Origin: [Mycobacterium] fortunisiensis
Lineage (GTDB): Bacteria; Actinomycetota; Actinomycetes; Mycobacteriales; Mycobacteriaceae
Direction: 5' to 3'
Length of the DNA stretch: 64,000 nucleotides
Assembly (NCBI RefSeq): GCF_019050325.1
Contig: NZ_VOMB01000006.1
Span: forward strand, 8,470-72,469
The notes under the pieces were generated by a model. It saw only the letters and a program-made list of their open reading frames with translations, had not been told where the DNA came from and ran no database searches. Below, piece after piece: positions 34,369-42,760 of this stretch (its first letter is position 1; the number at the start of each line of letters is the position of its first letter). A program made the translations under genes and the position numbers.

Positions 34369-35522
34369 CAAGCGGCGCCAACGGCCGGACCAACGTGGGT
34401 ACCGTCGAGGATCTGCATGCCTCGGCGGTAAAGGCCTGCGGTCTCGAAGATTTCGGCTCCGATGACGACAACTACCTCGAAGCACTCGGGGTACTGCTGG
34501 AGTCCTATCAGCGCGACGCAGACCTGACCGAACTCGGCAGCAAGATGCAGCGCTTCTTCACCCGGAATGCGCTGGTGGCCCGGCTCGTCTCGGAAGCTGC
34601 GTTCAAGCAGTACCCACAGCACACCGACGTGCCGATCGAGCGGCCGATCTTCGTCACCGGTCTGCCACGCACCGGGACCACGGTGATCCACCGGTTGCTC
34701 ACGGCAGACCCGATGCACCAGGGTTTGGAGATGTGGCTGGCCGAGTTCCCACAGCCGCGGCCGCCGCGGGAAACCTGGTCCGACAACCCGGTTTTCAGTT
34801 CGCTCGATGCCCAGTTCAAGAAGGCACACGAGGAGAACCCGGACTACACGGGCCTGCACTTCATGACAGCGGACGAGGTCGAGGAATGCTGGCAGCTGCT
34901 GCGCCAGTCCTTGCACTCGGTGTCGTACGAGACGCTGGCCCATGTGCCGACCTACTCGCAGTGGCTGGCCCGCCAGGACTGGACCAAGCCGTATGCGCGG
35001 CACCGGAAGAACCTGCAGCTGATCGGCCTCAACGAGCCCGAAAAGCGTTGGGTGCTCAAGAACCCCAGCCATCTCTTCGCCCTCGATGCGCTGTTCGCCA
35101 CGTATCCCGATGCCCTGGTCGTCCAGTGTCACCGGCCGGCGGAGACGATCATGGCCTCGATGTGCTCGCTGTCGCAGCACACGACCGCCGGCTGGTCCAA
35201 TACGTTCACCGGGAATGTGATCGGCGAGGACGCCATGGAGACCTGGTCGCGCGGGTTGGAGTTGTTCAATACCGAACGAGCCAAGCATGATCCGGCCCAG
35301 TTCTGCGACGTGGACTACTTCGAGTTCATCAAGGACCCGGTGGGCGCTGTCGAAGGCATCTACCGCACCTTCGGCCTGGAGTTCACCGACGCCGCGCGGC
35401 AGGCCATGATCGACAGTCACGCCCAGACCCAACAGGGTCCTCGGGCTCCGAAGCACACCTACTCTCTGGCCGACTACGGGTTGACGGCCGAGACCGTCAA
35501 GGAGCGGTTCCAGGGCCTCTAG
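34365..35522 (+). CDS. Sulfotransferase-family protein, Rv3529c homologue
   Basis: The 385-residue protein has the PAPS-binding loop FVTGLPRTGTTVIHRLL near residue 92 and a second conserved region (RWVLKNPSHLFALDALFATYPDALVVQCHRP, about 228-258), both typical of the sulfotransf_3 family. It may sulfate a sterol or lipid, or bind such a substrate. In M. tuberculosis the gene sits in the same KstR-regulated cluster. Its start overlaps the SDR stop, and the end is convergent with the Rv3527 homologue, 5 bp away. Confidence 0.88.
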   Translation: MTSGANGRTNVGTVEDLHASAVKACGLEDFGSDDDNYLEALGVLLESYQRDADLTELGSKMQRFFTRNALVARLVSEAAFKQYPQHTDVPIERPIFVTGLPRTGTTVIHRLLTADPMHQGLEMWLAEFPQPRPPRETWSDNPVFSSLDAQFKKAHEENPDYTGLHFMTADEVEECWQLLRQSLHSVSYETLAHVPTYSQWLARQDWTKPYARHRKNLQLIGLNEPEKRWVLKNPSHLFALDALFATYPDALVVQCHRPAETIMASMCSLSQHTTAGWSNTFTGNVIGEDAMETWSRGLELFNTERAKHDPAQFCDVDYFEFIKDPVGAVEGIYRTFGLEFTDAARQAMIDSHAQTQQGPRAPKHTYSLADYGLTAETVKERFQGL

Positions 35523-35527
35523 GGAAA

Positions 35528-35998
35528 TCAGCCGTCGCCGGGGGAGGGGGCCGAGGACACCTCCTCCAGGCAGCCCTCGGCGACGGCGTGTTTGATGCTG
35601 TCGGACAGGCGCGGACACGACCGGGCCCGGGCCGGATCACCACCGGCGGAACGAATTTCGGCGAACGTCGCGCAGCGCCGTACCGCCTCGGAATTCCACT
35701 GCACCGAGGTGTGCTCGGCGCTGAGTTTCTTCACCTGCACCGACACATGGCAGAAACGGCAGTCCACCGATACCAGACCAGAGGTCAGATAGCGCTCGCG
35801 GTCGCGCAAGCTGGCCTCGCGGACGGCGGCAGCACGCTCGGGGTCGGAGGCGAAATCGGGTGCCTTGGACCATGTTCCGGACGAAGCACCGGGCCGGTGC
35901 GGGTGCTCGTCGTCGTCATGGGCGCCGTGCAGTAGCAGCATCGAGCGGGCCAGATCCTCGACGTCTGGTGTCTGGCCCTGCTCGTTGCGTGCCGTCAT
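35528..35998 (-). CDS. Rv3527-like small cysteine-containing protein
   Basis: A 156-residue soluble protein, equivalent in position to Rv3527. It carries DCRFCHVSVQ near residue 80, plus further cysteines (RRCATF, RSCPRL, EGCLEE) that could bind a metal or iron-sulfur cluster. Function is unknown. It starts at an ATG that overlaps the kshA stop by one base (TGATG), so it is translated with the Rieske oxygenase; an electron-transfer or assembly role for KshA is possible but unproven. Confidence 0.75.
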   Translation of the reverse strand: MTARNEQGQTPDVEDLARSMLLLHGAHDDDEHPHRPGASSGTWSKAPDFASDPERAAAVREASLRDRERYLTSGLVSVDCRFCHVSVQVKKLSAEHTSVQWNSEAVRRCATFAEIRSAGGDPARARSCPRLSDSIKHAVAEGCLEEVSSAPSPGDG

Positions 35999-37149
35999 CA
36001 GCTGCTCTGCGCTGCTTCTTTTTGTGCCGCCTGGACCTTGAGGTTCTCTTCGACCTCCACATGCCACTTCTCGTTGGCCGCGGTGGTGTCGATCTCCATC
36101 TCGAAGCGGTCGGTCATGTCGGGCGTGATGTCGGCGACATCGACGTAGAACTGCTGGTACCACCGGCGCATCTGGTAGACGGCGCCGTCCTCCTCGACCA
36201 GCAACGGGTTGTCGATTCGGGTCTTGTGCTTCCAGATCTCGACGTCCTGCAGGAAGCCCTGGCTGACGCCGTCCGTCATCGCGTTGGCCAGCTTCTGGGT
36301 GGTCTTGTCGTCCATGCCCTTGGGCTTTTCGACGATGACGCCCCACTGCAGCATGAACGAGTTCTGGTCCACCGGGTAGTGGCAGTTGATCAGGATCGAC
36401 TCGGCCTTGTAACCGCTGTAGTTGTTGTGCAGCCAGTTGATCATGAACGACGGTCCGAAGTAGGAGGCCTCGGAGTCCAGGTGAGACTCGCCGTATTGCG
36501 TGCCCATCCCGCCGATGTCCTGACGGCCCACGTTGTGCAGGTACTGCGAGGCGATGTGTCCCTCGAAGACGTTCTTGAAGTACGTCGGCAGGCCGAAGTG
36601 GATGTAGAAGAAGTGCGCCATGTCGGTGACGTTGTCGATGATCTCGCGGCAGTTGCTGCCCTCGATCAGCATCGAATTCCACTGCCACTCGGTCCACTCG
36701 TCGCTGGCAGCCTCTGCGATCTCCGGGATGCGAACCTCGTCCGAGGGCGCATTGCCCTCGTGGTCGTGCCAGACGAACAGCAGTCCGCCGCGCACGTCGG
36801 TGTGCCAGGCGCGGGTGCGGGCCAGACGCGGGGTGCGCTTGGCGTAGGGGACCAGCTTGCACTTGCCGTCGCCGCCCCAGCGCCAGTCGTGGAACGGGCA
36901 GGCGACCGTGTCGCCCTTGATGGTGCCCTGGGACAGGTCGCCGCCCATGTGCCGGCAGTAACCGTCCAGGATCTTCAGGTCTCCCTGAGAGTCGGCGAAC
37001 ACCACCAGCTTGGTGCCGAAGATCTGAACGGAGTGGGGCTGACCGTCCAGGAAATCCTTGACCGGTCCCAGGCAGTGCCAACCGCGTGCATAGCGGTCAG
37101 GCAGGGCGCCGGTGTCGATCTCTCTGATGCCGGCATGTTCGGTAGTCAC
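35998..37149 (-). CDS. kshA: 3-ketosteroid 9-alpha-hydroxylase oxygenase subunit KshA
   Basis: This 383-residue Rieske oxygenase hydroxylates C9 of 3-ketosteroids, which opens steroid ring B together with the 1,2-dehydrogenase. The Rieske cluster ligands are Cys65-x-His67 and Cys84-x-x-His87 (YCRH, CPFH). The mononuclear iron site is in DNVTDMAHFFYIHFG (about residues 170-185), with a later carboxylate. Length and motifs fit M. tuberculosis KshA (Rv3526). The reductase KshB is not in this window. A KstR-type operator lies 31 bp upstream of the start. Confidence 0.96.
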   Translation of the reverse strand: MTTEHAGIREIDTGALPDRYARGWHCLGPVKDFLDGQPHSVQIFGTKLVVFADSQGDLKILDGYCRHMGGDLSQGTIKGDTVACPFHDWRWGGDGKCKLVPYAKRTPRLARTRAWHTDVRGGLLFVWHDHEGNAPSDEVRIPEIAEAASDEWTEWQWNSMLIEGSNCREIIDNVTDMAHFFYIHFGLPTYFKNVFEGHIASQYLHNVGRQDIGGMGTQYGESHLDSEASYFGPSFMINWLHNNYSGYKAESILINCHYPVDQNSFMLQWGVIVEKPKGMDDKTTQKLANAMTDGVSQGFLQDVEIWKHKTRIDNPLLVEEDGAVYQMRRWYQQFYVDVADITPDMTDRFEMEIDTTAANEKWHVEVEENLKVQAAQKEAAQSS

Positions 37150-37179
37150 GGTGGGCCTCCCGTATCTGTGCTCTCTAAC

Positions 37180-37193
37180 TAGAACACGTTACA
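37180..37193. promoter_or_regulatory. KstR-type operator TAGAACACGTTACA upstream of kshA
   Basis: Fits TNNAACNNGTTNNA exactly and lies in the 108-bp gap before kshA, where KstR regulates the M. tuberculosis gene. Confidence 0.8.
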
Positions 37194-37257
37194 GTTTTTT
37201 GCCTCCTTCTGGCAATCACCAGCGCGTGACCTGCGGCATACCCGTAGTAAAAGGTGG

Positions 37258-37893
37258 TTACTCCCGCTCCGGAAGACCGATTCGCAGGGCAACCTGCTGC
37301 ATGCGGCCCACACTCGCCACGGTCTGCGGCGACACCGGGTCGTCCGGGTTGCTGTCGAACTCCAGCCGCACCACCGCGCGGCCCTGGGTGTACATCAACA
37401 ACGTGACGGCCTTGGAACCATCGGGCGCGGTCCCGGAGATGACAGTGCCGCCCAGACCCACCGGCACCGGTTCGGGCTTACCGCCGGCCACCATGGTGCT
37501 CACCGCTGCCGCCGCCTGCTTCAGCGTCGCCGTGGCCGTCGAGGCATCCGGGTAGATGAGAATCGTGTCGGCGATGGCCCTGGTGTCATCGGCATTGACG
37601 AACAGCGTGCTGGCGCCGGACTGGCCGTCGGGATTGGCAGTGGCCGACCGGGTGGTGAAGGAGTCGGGCGGGATGCTGACGTCCTCGGCCTGCAGCAGCA
37701 AATGGCTGTAGTCCGAGGTCTGTGATTTCGGCGACGATTGGGCATTTGCCTGCGACGATGTGGTCGGCGCCGGGGCCCACGGCGTGGCCGGCGAATCCTC
37801 GGTCGGGGTGCATGCGGCGGCCGTGCCGACGATGGTCGCAGCAAGACCGGTGGTGAGCAGTAACTTCAGGCGGTTGGTTGTCGTGAGCGACAT
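37258..37893 (-). CDS. Putative exported lipoprotein of unknown function
   Basis: The 211-residue protein has a signal peptide (basic start, hydrophobic about residues 10-25) ending at TAAAC, with Cys28 as likely lipid anchor; the lipobox is atypical because position -3 is Ala rather than Leu. A Pro/Ser/Thr-rich spacer (30-58) leads to a globular domain (60-205, ending GRMQQVALRIGLPE). The domain resembles the extracytoplasmic domains of mycobacterial LppP/sensor-type proteins, but I do not recognise a function. It is divergent from the carbonic-anhydrase-like gene and downstream of kshA's promoter region on the same strand. Confidence 0.75.
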   Translation of the reverse strand: MSLTTTNRLKLLLTTGLAATIVGTAAACTPTEDSPATPWAPAPTTSSQANAQSSPKSQTSDYSHLLLQAEDVSIPPDSFTTRSATANPDGQSGASTLFVNADDTRAIADTILIYPDASTATATLKQAAAAVSTMVAGGKPEPVPVGLGGTVISGTAPDGSKAVTLLMYTQGRAVVRLEFDSNPDDPVSPQTVASVGRMQQVALRIGLPERE

Positions 37894-37954
37894 AGTTACT
37901 GTTCAGCGTACGCGTCGGCGCCCTGAGGGCGCTTTCCTGCGGTATATGTGAACG

Positions 37955-38479
37955 ATGCCGCTGTATTCGTTCGAGGGCCGTTCACCCGTGGTCGACCCGA
38001 GCGCATTCGTCGCCCCGACGGCAACCTTGGTCGGCGACGTGACGGTCGAAGCCGGGGCATCGGTGTGGTTCAACACCGTGCTGCGCGGCGACTTCGCCCC
38101 GATCGTCATCCGTGAGGGCGCCAACGTACAGGACGGGTCGGTACTGCACGCGCCGCCGGGAATCCCGGTCGACATCGGACCCGGCGCGACGGTCGCCCAC
38201 ATGTGCGTCGTACACGGCGCACACGTGGGAGAAGAGGCGTTGATCGCCAATCACTGCACGGTGCTCGACGGGGCGGTGATCGGCCGGCGCAGCCTGATCG
38301 CCGCGCATTCCCTGGTGGTCGGTGGAACCAAGATTCCCGACGAGGTGGTGGTCACCGGCGCGCCCGCCAAGGTTCGCGGACCCATCGCCGGCACCGCGGC
38401 CCACATGTGGGTGCAGAGCAATCCCGGTGCCTACCGAGACCTGGCCCAGCGCTACCTGACCGGCCTGGGCGAGATCTAG
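37955..38479 (+). CDS. Gamma-carbonic-anhydrase-like hexapeptide-repeat protein, Rv3525c homologue
   Basis: The 174-residue protein folds as a left-handed beta helix, judging from its hexapeptide repeats (VAPTATLVGDVTVEAGASVWFNTVLRGD onward). Metal-binding histidines expected for gamma-class carbonic anhydrases are present (VAHMCVVHGAHVG and IANHCTVLDG, about residues 88-115). Rv3525c, annotated as a possible siderophore-binding/carbonic-anhydrase-like protein, lies next to kshA in M. tuberculosis. Activity is not certain, since many family members are inactive. It is followed by a strong hairpin. Confidence 0.87.
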   Translation: MPLYSFEGRSPVVDPSAFVAPTATLVGDVTVEAGASVWFNTVLRGDFAPIVIREGANVQDGSVLHAPPGIPVDIGPGATVAHMCVVHGAHVGEEALIANHCTVLDGAVIGRRSLIAAHSLVVGGTKIPDEVVVTGAPAKVRGPIAGTAAHMWVQSNPGAYRDLAQRYLTGLGEI

Positions 38480-38488
38480 CTTTCACCC

Positions 38489-38553
38489 CCGCCGAAACGG
38501 CATTCCAGCACGCGGCCACTCGACCTTTTGCTGCTGGAATGCCGTTTCGGCGG
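38489..38553. terminator. 22-bp-stem hairpin between convergent genes
   Basis: The left arm 38489-38510 and right arm 38532-38553 are perfectly complementary over 22 bp (beginning CCGCCGAAACGG), with a 21-nt loop. It lies between the convergent Rv3525c homologue and the luciferase-like gene, so a bidirectional terminator is the simplest role. The stem is longer than typical, so it may be a dispersed palindromic repeat. Confidence 0.75.
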
Positions 38554-38567
38554 AGACAAGCGGACAG

Positions 38568-39461
38568 TCAGTCCTGCCAGCCGGAGTGGATGTAGGTGTC
38601 GGCGAACCGCTTGAGCGAATCCTGCTTCTTCTCCAACGGAGCGTCGAAGCCCAGGCCCTCCAACATCCACGGGATGACGATGTTGTCGGTGATGCCGGCC
38701 TCGGCCAGCTGACGGTGCCCGTCGAGATCGAACTTGTCGATGCACACGGCCTGGAACTCGAACGGCTCGTCGGCCCGGCCGTATTCGGCCCGCAACTTGT
38801 TGAGCGCCGTCACGGTCTCGGCCAGCTGCGCGCAGGTCATCATCGCGCTGGTCCAGCCGTCGCCAACCCGGGCGGCGCGCTTGAGCGCCACCGACGTGTG
38901 GCCACCGACGTAGAACGGCACCGGCGCCGACGGTGCCGGGCTCATCTGCAGCCGCTCGAAATCGTAGAACTCACCGTGGTACTCCACCATGCCGCCGCCG
39001 AGCACGAGCTTGAGCACCTCGATCATCTCGTCGACGCGGGCGCCGCGCTTGGCGAACGGCACCCCGCACCACTCGAATTCCTCAGGTGCCCAGCCGATTC
39101 CGACGCCGAACCCGAACCGGTTTCCGGTCAGGTTGGCCACCGAACCGACCTGGCGGGCCAGCAGCAGCGGGTTGCGTGAGCCGAGCTTGAGCACGTTGGT
39201 GTAGAACCGCAGCGTCGAGGTGACCGCACCCATCGAGGCGGCCGCGATCAGCGGGTCCACCCACGGGGTCTCGGCATTCCACATCCGCGAACCGTCCGGG
39301 GTGTACGGATAGTCCGCGGCCTGCTTTTCCATGTAGAACAGCGAGTCCGGCAACGCGATCGCGTCGAACCCGACTTCCTCAGCGGTGCGGGCCAACCCGG
39401 TCAAATGCTCCAGCGGGCCCATGGCCACGCTGAGCGTGTACTTCATGCGTGGTGCGGTCAC
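38568..39461 (-). CDS. Luciferase-like (probably F420-dependent) oxidoreductase
   Basis: A 297-residue LLM-family protein: the TIM-barrel features are MGPLEHLTGLARTAEEVGFDAIALPDSLF, TNVLKLGSRNPLLLARQVGSVANLTGNRFGFGVGIGW and PFYVGGHTSVALKRAARVGDGW. Mycobacterial members mostly use F420H2 or F420. The GTG start at 39461 overlaps the ltp3 stop (GTGA), which decides it over the internal ATG at 39446. As the last gene of the DUF35-ltp4-ltp3 operon it may act on an intermediate of sterol side-chain removal. Substrate unknown. Confidence 0.88.
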   Translation of the reverse strand: MTAPRMKYTLSVAMGPLEHLTGLARTAEEVGFDAIALPDSLFYMEKQAADYPYTPDGSRMWNAETPWVDPLIAAASMGAVTSTLRFYTNVLKLGSRNPLLLARQVGSVANLTGNRFGFGVGIGWAPEEFEWCGVPFAKRGARVDEMIEVLKLVLGGGMVEYHGEFYDFERLQMSPAPSAPVPFYVGGHTSVALKRAARVGDGWTSAMMTCAQLAETVTALNKLRAEYGRADEPFEFQAVCIDKFDLDGHRQLAEAGITDNIVIPWMLEGLGFDAPLEKKQDSLKRFADTYIHSGWQD

Positions 39462-40633
39462 TTGTCCGCAGGCTTGTCGCTCGAGACCACCCACATCGAG
39501 TAGTACTGCGCGCCACCGCCATAGGCGTGGCCGAGCGCCTTGCGCGCTCCCTCGACCTGGTGGTCGCCGGCCTTGCCCATCACCTGGATCGCCGACTCGG
39601 CGAACCGGATCATGCCCGACGCGCCGATCGGATTGCTCGAGAGCACGCCGCCCGAGGCATTGAACGGGATCTTCCCGCCGATGGCGGTCTCGCCGGCCTC
39701 GGTGAGTTTCCAACCCTCGCCCTCGGCGGCAAAACCGAGGTTCTCCAACCACATCGGCTCGAACCAGGAGAACGGCACGTACACCTCGGCGACGTCGATC
39801 TCGTCGATCGGACTGGTGATCCCGGCAGCGCGCCACAACGCCGCGGCAGCATCTCGGCCCGCCTGCGGGTTGACCTGGTCGCGACCGGAGTAGGCAAGCG
39901 GTTCGGTGCGCAGGGCGGTGGCGTGGATCCAGGCCACCGGATGTCCTTCGGCCACCCGAGCATCCGCGGCGGCCTCGTCGCCGATCACCATGGCGGCGGC
40001 ACCGTCCGACGACGGGCAGGTCTCGTCGAATCGGATCGGATCCCACAGCATCTGGGAGGCCATCACCTTTTCCAGGGTGATGTCGGATTGCTGAAGGTGG
40101 GCCAACGGGTTTTTCGCCCCGTTGAGACGGTCCTTGACCGCGACCATCGCGCCGATGTGGTTCGGCGCCCCGGAGCGACGGATGTAGGCGCGTACGTGGG
40201 GGGCGAAGTAGCCACCCGCACCGGCGCCGACGGGCTTGGTGAACGGCACCGGAATACTCAACGCCCACATGGCATTCGACTCGGACTGCTTCTCCCAGGC
40301 CATGGTCAGCACCCGGCGGTACTTGCCGGACTTCACCAGGCTGGCCGCGACGATCGCGGTCGATCCGCCCACCGAGCCGGCGGTGTGCACGCGGATCAGC
40401 GGCTTGTTGGTGGCGCCGGTGGCGTCGGCCATGAACAACTCGGGCATCATCACGCCCTCGAAGAAGTCCGGCGCCTTGCCCACCACGACGGCGTCGATGT
40501 CGTCCATCGTCGCGCCCGCATCGGCCAGTGCGCGGTCGATGGCCTCGCGCACCAGTCCGTTCATCGACACGTCGTGCCGCTTGGCCACGTACTTGGTCTG
40601 GCCCGTTCCGAGGACCGCTGCTTTGTTAGCCAT
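39458..40633 (-). CDS. ltp3: Thiolase-like lipid-transfer protein Ltp3
   Basis: The 391-residue SCP-x thiolase-superfamily protein is the positional and sequence counterpart of Rv3523. The thiolase fold is visible (DDIDAVVVGKAPD, SSDGAAAMVIGDEA, NASGGVLSSNPIGASG, with C-terminal GHAYGGGAQ). At the usual nucleophile position the sequence reads HTAGSVGGSTA, without Cys, so normal thiolysis is unlikely. It may act like the related aldolase Ltp2, with a DUF35 partner, in steroid side-chain cleavage. Its start overlaps the ltp4 stop by one base. Confidence 0.9.
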   Translation of the reverse strand: MANKAAVLGTGQTKYVAKRHDVSMNGLVREAIDRALADAGATMDDIDAVVVGKAPDFFEGVMMPELFMADATGATNKPLIRVHTAGSVGGSTAIVAASLVKSGKYRRVLTMAWEKQSESNAMWALSIPVPFTKPVGAGAGGYFAPHVRAYIRRSGAPNHIGAMVAVKDRLNGAKNPLAHLQQSDITLEKVMASQMLWDPIRFDETCPSSDGAAAMVIGDEAAADARVAEGHPVAWIHATALRTEPLAYSGRDQVNPQAGRDAAAALWRAAGITSPIDEIDVAEVYVPFSWFEPMWLENLGFAAEGEGWKLTEAGETAIGGKIPFNASGGVLSSNPIGASGMIRFAESAIQVMGKAGDHQVEGARKALGHAYGGGAQYYSMWVVSSDKPADK

Positions 40634-41697
40634 TAGTTCTTGCCCTCCAGGACCGCGACCAGATTCTGTTGCAGCGCAGCACCGCTGGTGGCATGTGCCA
40701 GGACGCGGCCCGCTGTGCCGTTGAAGATGTGCTGCGCGGCGAAGCCGATGCGCTCGAGGCCGGCCGAGAACATCGGGTTGGCCGCCAGCGCGCCGCCGGA
40801 GGGGTTGACCTTCGTGTTCCCGTTCAGACCGATCGCCTCGGTGAGGATCAGGTGCTGATGGGTGAACGGTGCGTAGATCTCGGCCACGTCGATCGAGCTG
40901 ACGTCACCACCGGTGGCGACCTGTGCGGACGCGGTGGTGGACGTCGAGACGGTCAGATCGCGCGCACCGAGCACCGGGGTCTCGATGCGATGCTCGAAAC
41001 CGGTGATCCAGGCCGGGTTTTCACGCAGTTCGCGAGCCCGGTCACCGGCGGCCAGCACAATTGCCGACGCACCGTCGGTGATCGGGGCGATGTCGTGGCG
41101 ACGCAGCGGATCGGCGAAGAACGGCCGATCCAGCAGCTCGGCCACCGAGGCCGCCGATTCCACCGAGTCGACGCGGTCGGCCGCGGCGAACGAATCCAGG
41201 GCGACCTGGGCCATCTGCTCCGTGGTCCACTTACCGGCATCGAGTCCGAAGCGGGCCTGAAGTCCGGCCAGCGACACCGCATCCGGCCACAGCGGCGCAA
41301 CGGTGTAGGGATCGGTCTGCAGGGACAGCACGCGACGCAGCACGCCCGCCGAGGACTTGCCGAAGCCGTAGACCAGCGCGGTGTCCACCTCGCCGGTCAA
41401 GATCTTGATGTAGGCCTCGTACAGGGCCCAGGCGGCGTCCATCTCGACGTGCGACTCGTTGATGGGCGGCACCGCACCGATCGAGTCGATCGCCGAGATG
41501 AACGAGAATGCCCGGCCGGCAAGATAATCGGAAGAGCCGGAGCACCAGAAGCCGATGTCGGTCTGCTGCAGGCCGAGTTCTTCATAGAGGCTGGCGAAAC
41601 ACGGCATCAGCATCTCGACACCGTTGGTGGTGCCGTCGGTGCGGCGCACATGCGGGGCATGGGCGAAGCCGACGACAGCGACATCACGAAGAGTCAT
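40633..41697 (-). CDS. ltp4: Thiolase-like lipid-transfer protein Ltp4
   Basis: The 354-residue thiolase-superfamily protein is the counterpart of Rv3522. Motifs include ITDGASAIVLAAGDRA, IDVAEIYAPFTHQHLI, NPSGGALAANPMFSAG and, at the end, LAHATSGAALQQNLVAVLEG. The segment where a nucleophilic Cys would lie (NESHVEMDAAWALYEA) has none, as in Ltp3. The start at 41697 (MTLRDVAVVGFAHAP) gives the normal N-terminus; the longer frame adds low-complexity residues. It overlaps ltp3 by one base and is 13 bp after the DUF35 gene, suggesting a heteromeric complex of Ltp3, Ltp4 and the DUF35 protein. Confidence 0.88.
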   Translation of the reverse strand: MTLRDVAVVGFAHAPHVRRTDGTTNGVEMLMPCFASLYEELGLQQTDIGFWCSGSSDYLAGRAFSFISAIDSIGAVPPINESHVEMDAAWALYEAYIKILTGEVDTALVYGFGKSSAGVLRRVLSLQTDPYTVAPLWPDAVSLAGLQARFGLDAGKWTTEQMAQVALDSFAAADRVDSVESAASVAELLDRPFFADPLRRHDIAPITDGASAIVLAAGDRARELRENPAWITGFEHRIETPVLGARDLTVSTSTTASAQVATGGDVSSIDVAEIYAPFTHQHLILTEAIGLNGNTKVNPSGGALAANPMFSAGLERIGFAAQHIFNGTAGRVLAHATSGAALQQNLVAVLEGKN

Positions 41698-41710
41698 GTG
41701 GGAGTTCCCT

Positions 41711-42703
41711 TTACAGGTGGTGCTTGTAGCTGTCGTAGTCGGCGTCGGGCTCACCCGTCGGCCGGAAATGCGAGATGTTGTCGATGCCCAGACCCCATTC
41801 CTCCTGGGGCTTCCACACCGCTTCCACCCGCATACCCATCCGCACCTCGGACGCCTCGATGTCGGTCACCAGATGCAGGAACGGGATGTCGGCACCGTCG
41901 AGCAGCACGTAGGCCGCGACGTACGGCGGCTTGATGCGCTGGCCGGCGAACGGGATGTTGATGATCGCGAACGTGGTGACCGTGCCCTTGTCGACCAGCT
42001 CGACGAACTGGTCGAGTTCCTTGCCGGTGGCCGGATCAGCTTCCTTCGGCGGGAAGTACACCTTCCCGGTATCCCCGGTCCGCGCGCCCAGCAGCTTGCC
42101 GTCGCGCAGGCCGCGCAAGTAGGTGCTCTCGGGCCGCGAGGCGGTGTGCTGGATCTCGATCTGCGAGGGAACCACCAACATGGTCACCGGGTCGCGGTCG
42201 TCGGCCGGCGCGGCGGGGACCTCTTCAGGGGTCTCACCAGGCACGAAGTAGGCGATGTCGGTGATGGCGCCCACCGGTTCGTCGACCCAGTGCGCGTGCA
42301 CCCGTGCGCCGCTGCTCAGCTCACCTTCGGCGACGTCCACGGCGTGCAGCAGCGGGGTGTCGGCACCGTCGAGCTTGATCAGCGCCCACGCGAACGGCCG
42401 GTCCAGCGGCTGCCCCTCCAGAGGCTCGGGCTGCCAGGTCCAGGACAGGACCGTCCCGACGCTGGACACCGGGACGACCTCGGTCAACGCCTCATAGGTC
42501 ACCGGGTCATACTCAGCGGGTGGCACATGCACGCGTCCGTCCGACCCGCGTACGCCGACGATCCGGCGCTCACGCAGGGCAGTGAAGAACTGGCCGAGCA
42601 GGGGTCCGACTGAACGGGTGTAGTCAAACGACAGTTTCAGTGGCGCGGAAAGTGGTGGCTCACGGTGATCTGTCGAGGCCGGGCGGCTTTGGCTGGCTGT
42701 CAC
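41711..42703 (-). CDS. DUF35/OB-fold protein with two repeats, Rv3521 homologue
   Basis: The 330-residue protein has two OB-fold (DUF35-type) halves, about residues 45-150 and 190-310. Each has the pattern GTVLSW/TVTTFA, then FAWALIKLDGAD or YVAAYVLLDGAD, then a G-x-R-V-x-A-x-W segment. DUF35 proteins bind acyl-CoA and form stable complexes with thiolase-like partners, for example ChsH2 with Ltp2. The zinc-ribbon cysteines of classical members are not seen. The GTG start at 42703 leaves only 8 bp to the KstR site, so the transcript may be leaderless; a shorter start would also be compatible with the homologue's reported length. Confidence 0.82.
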   Translation of the reverse strand: MTASQSRPASTDHREPPLSAPLKLSFDYTRSVGPLLGQFFTALRERRIVGVRGSDGRVHVPPAEYDPVTYEALTEVVPVSSVGTVLSWTWQPEPLEGQPLDRPFAWALIKLDGADTPLLHAVDVAEGELSSGARVHAHWVDEPVGAITDIAYFVPGETPEEVPAAPADDRDPVTMLVVPSQIEIQHTASRPESTYLRGLRDGKLLGARTGDTGKVYFPPKEADPATGKELDQFVELVDKGTVTTFAIINIPFAGQRIKPPYVAAYVLLDGADIPFLHLVTDIEASEVRMGMRVEAVWKPQEEWGLGIDNISHFRPTGEPDADYDSYKHHL

Positions 42704-42711
42704 ACATCGAG

Positions 42712-42725
42712 TAGAACAGGTTCTA
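42712..42725. promoter_or_regulatory. KstR-type operator TAGAACAGGTTCTA
   Basis: An exact fit to TNNAACNNGTTNNA and palindromic apart from the centre. It lies in the 57-bp gap between the divergent DUF35 and luciferase-like genes and could repress both. Confidence 0.8.
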
Positions 42726-42760
42726 ACAATCGTGGCAAGGCACGTGGGAAGGCAATCTAA

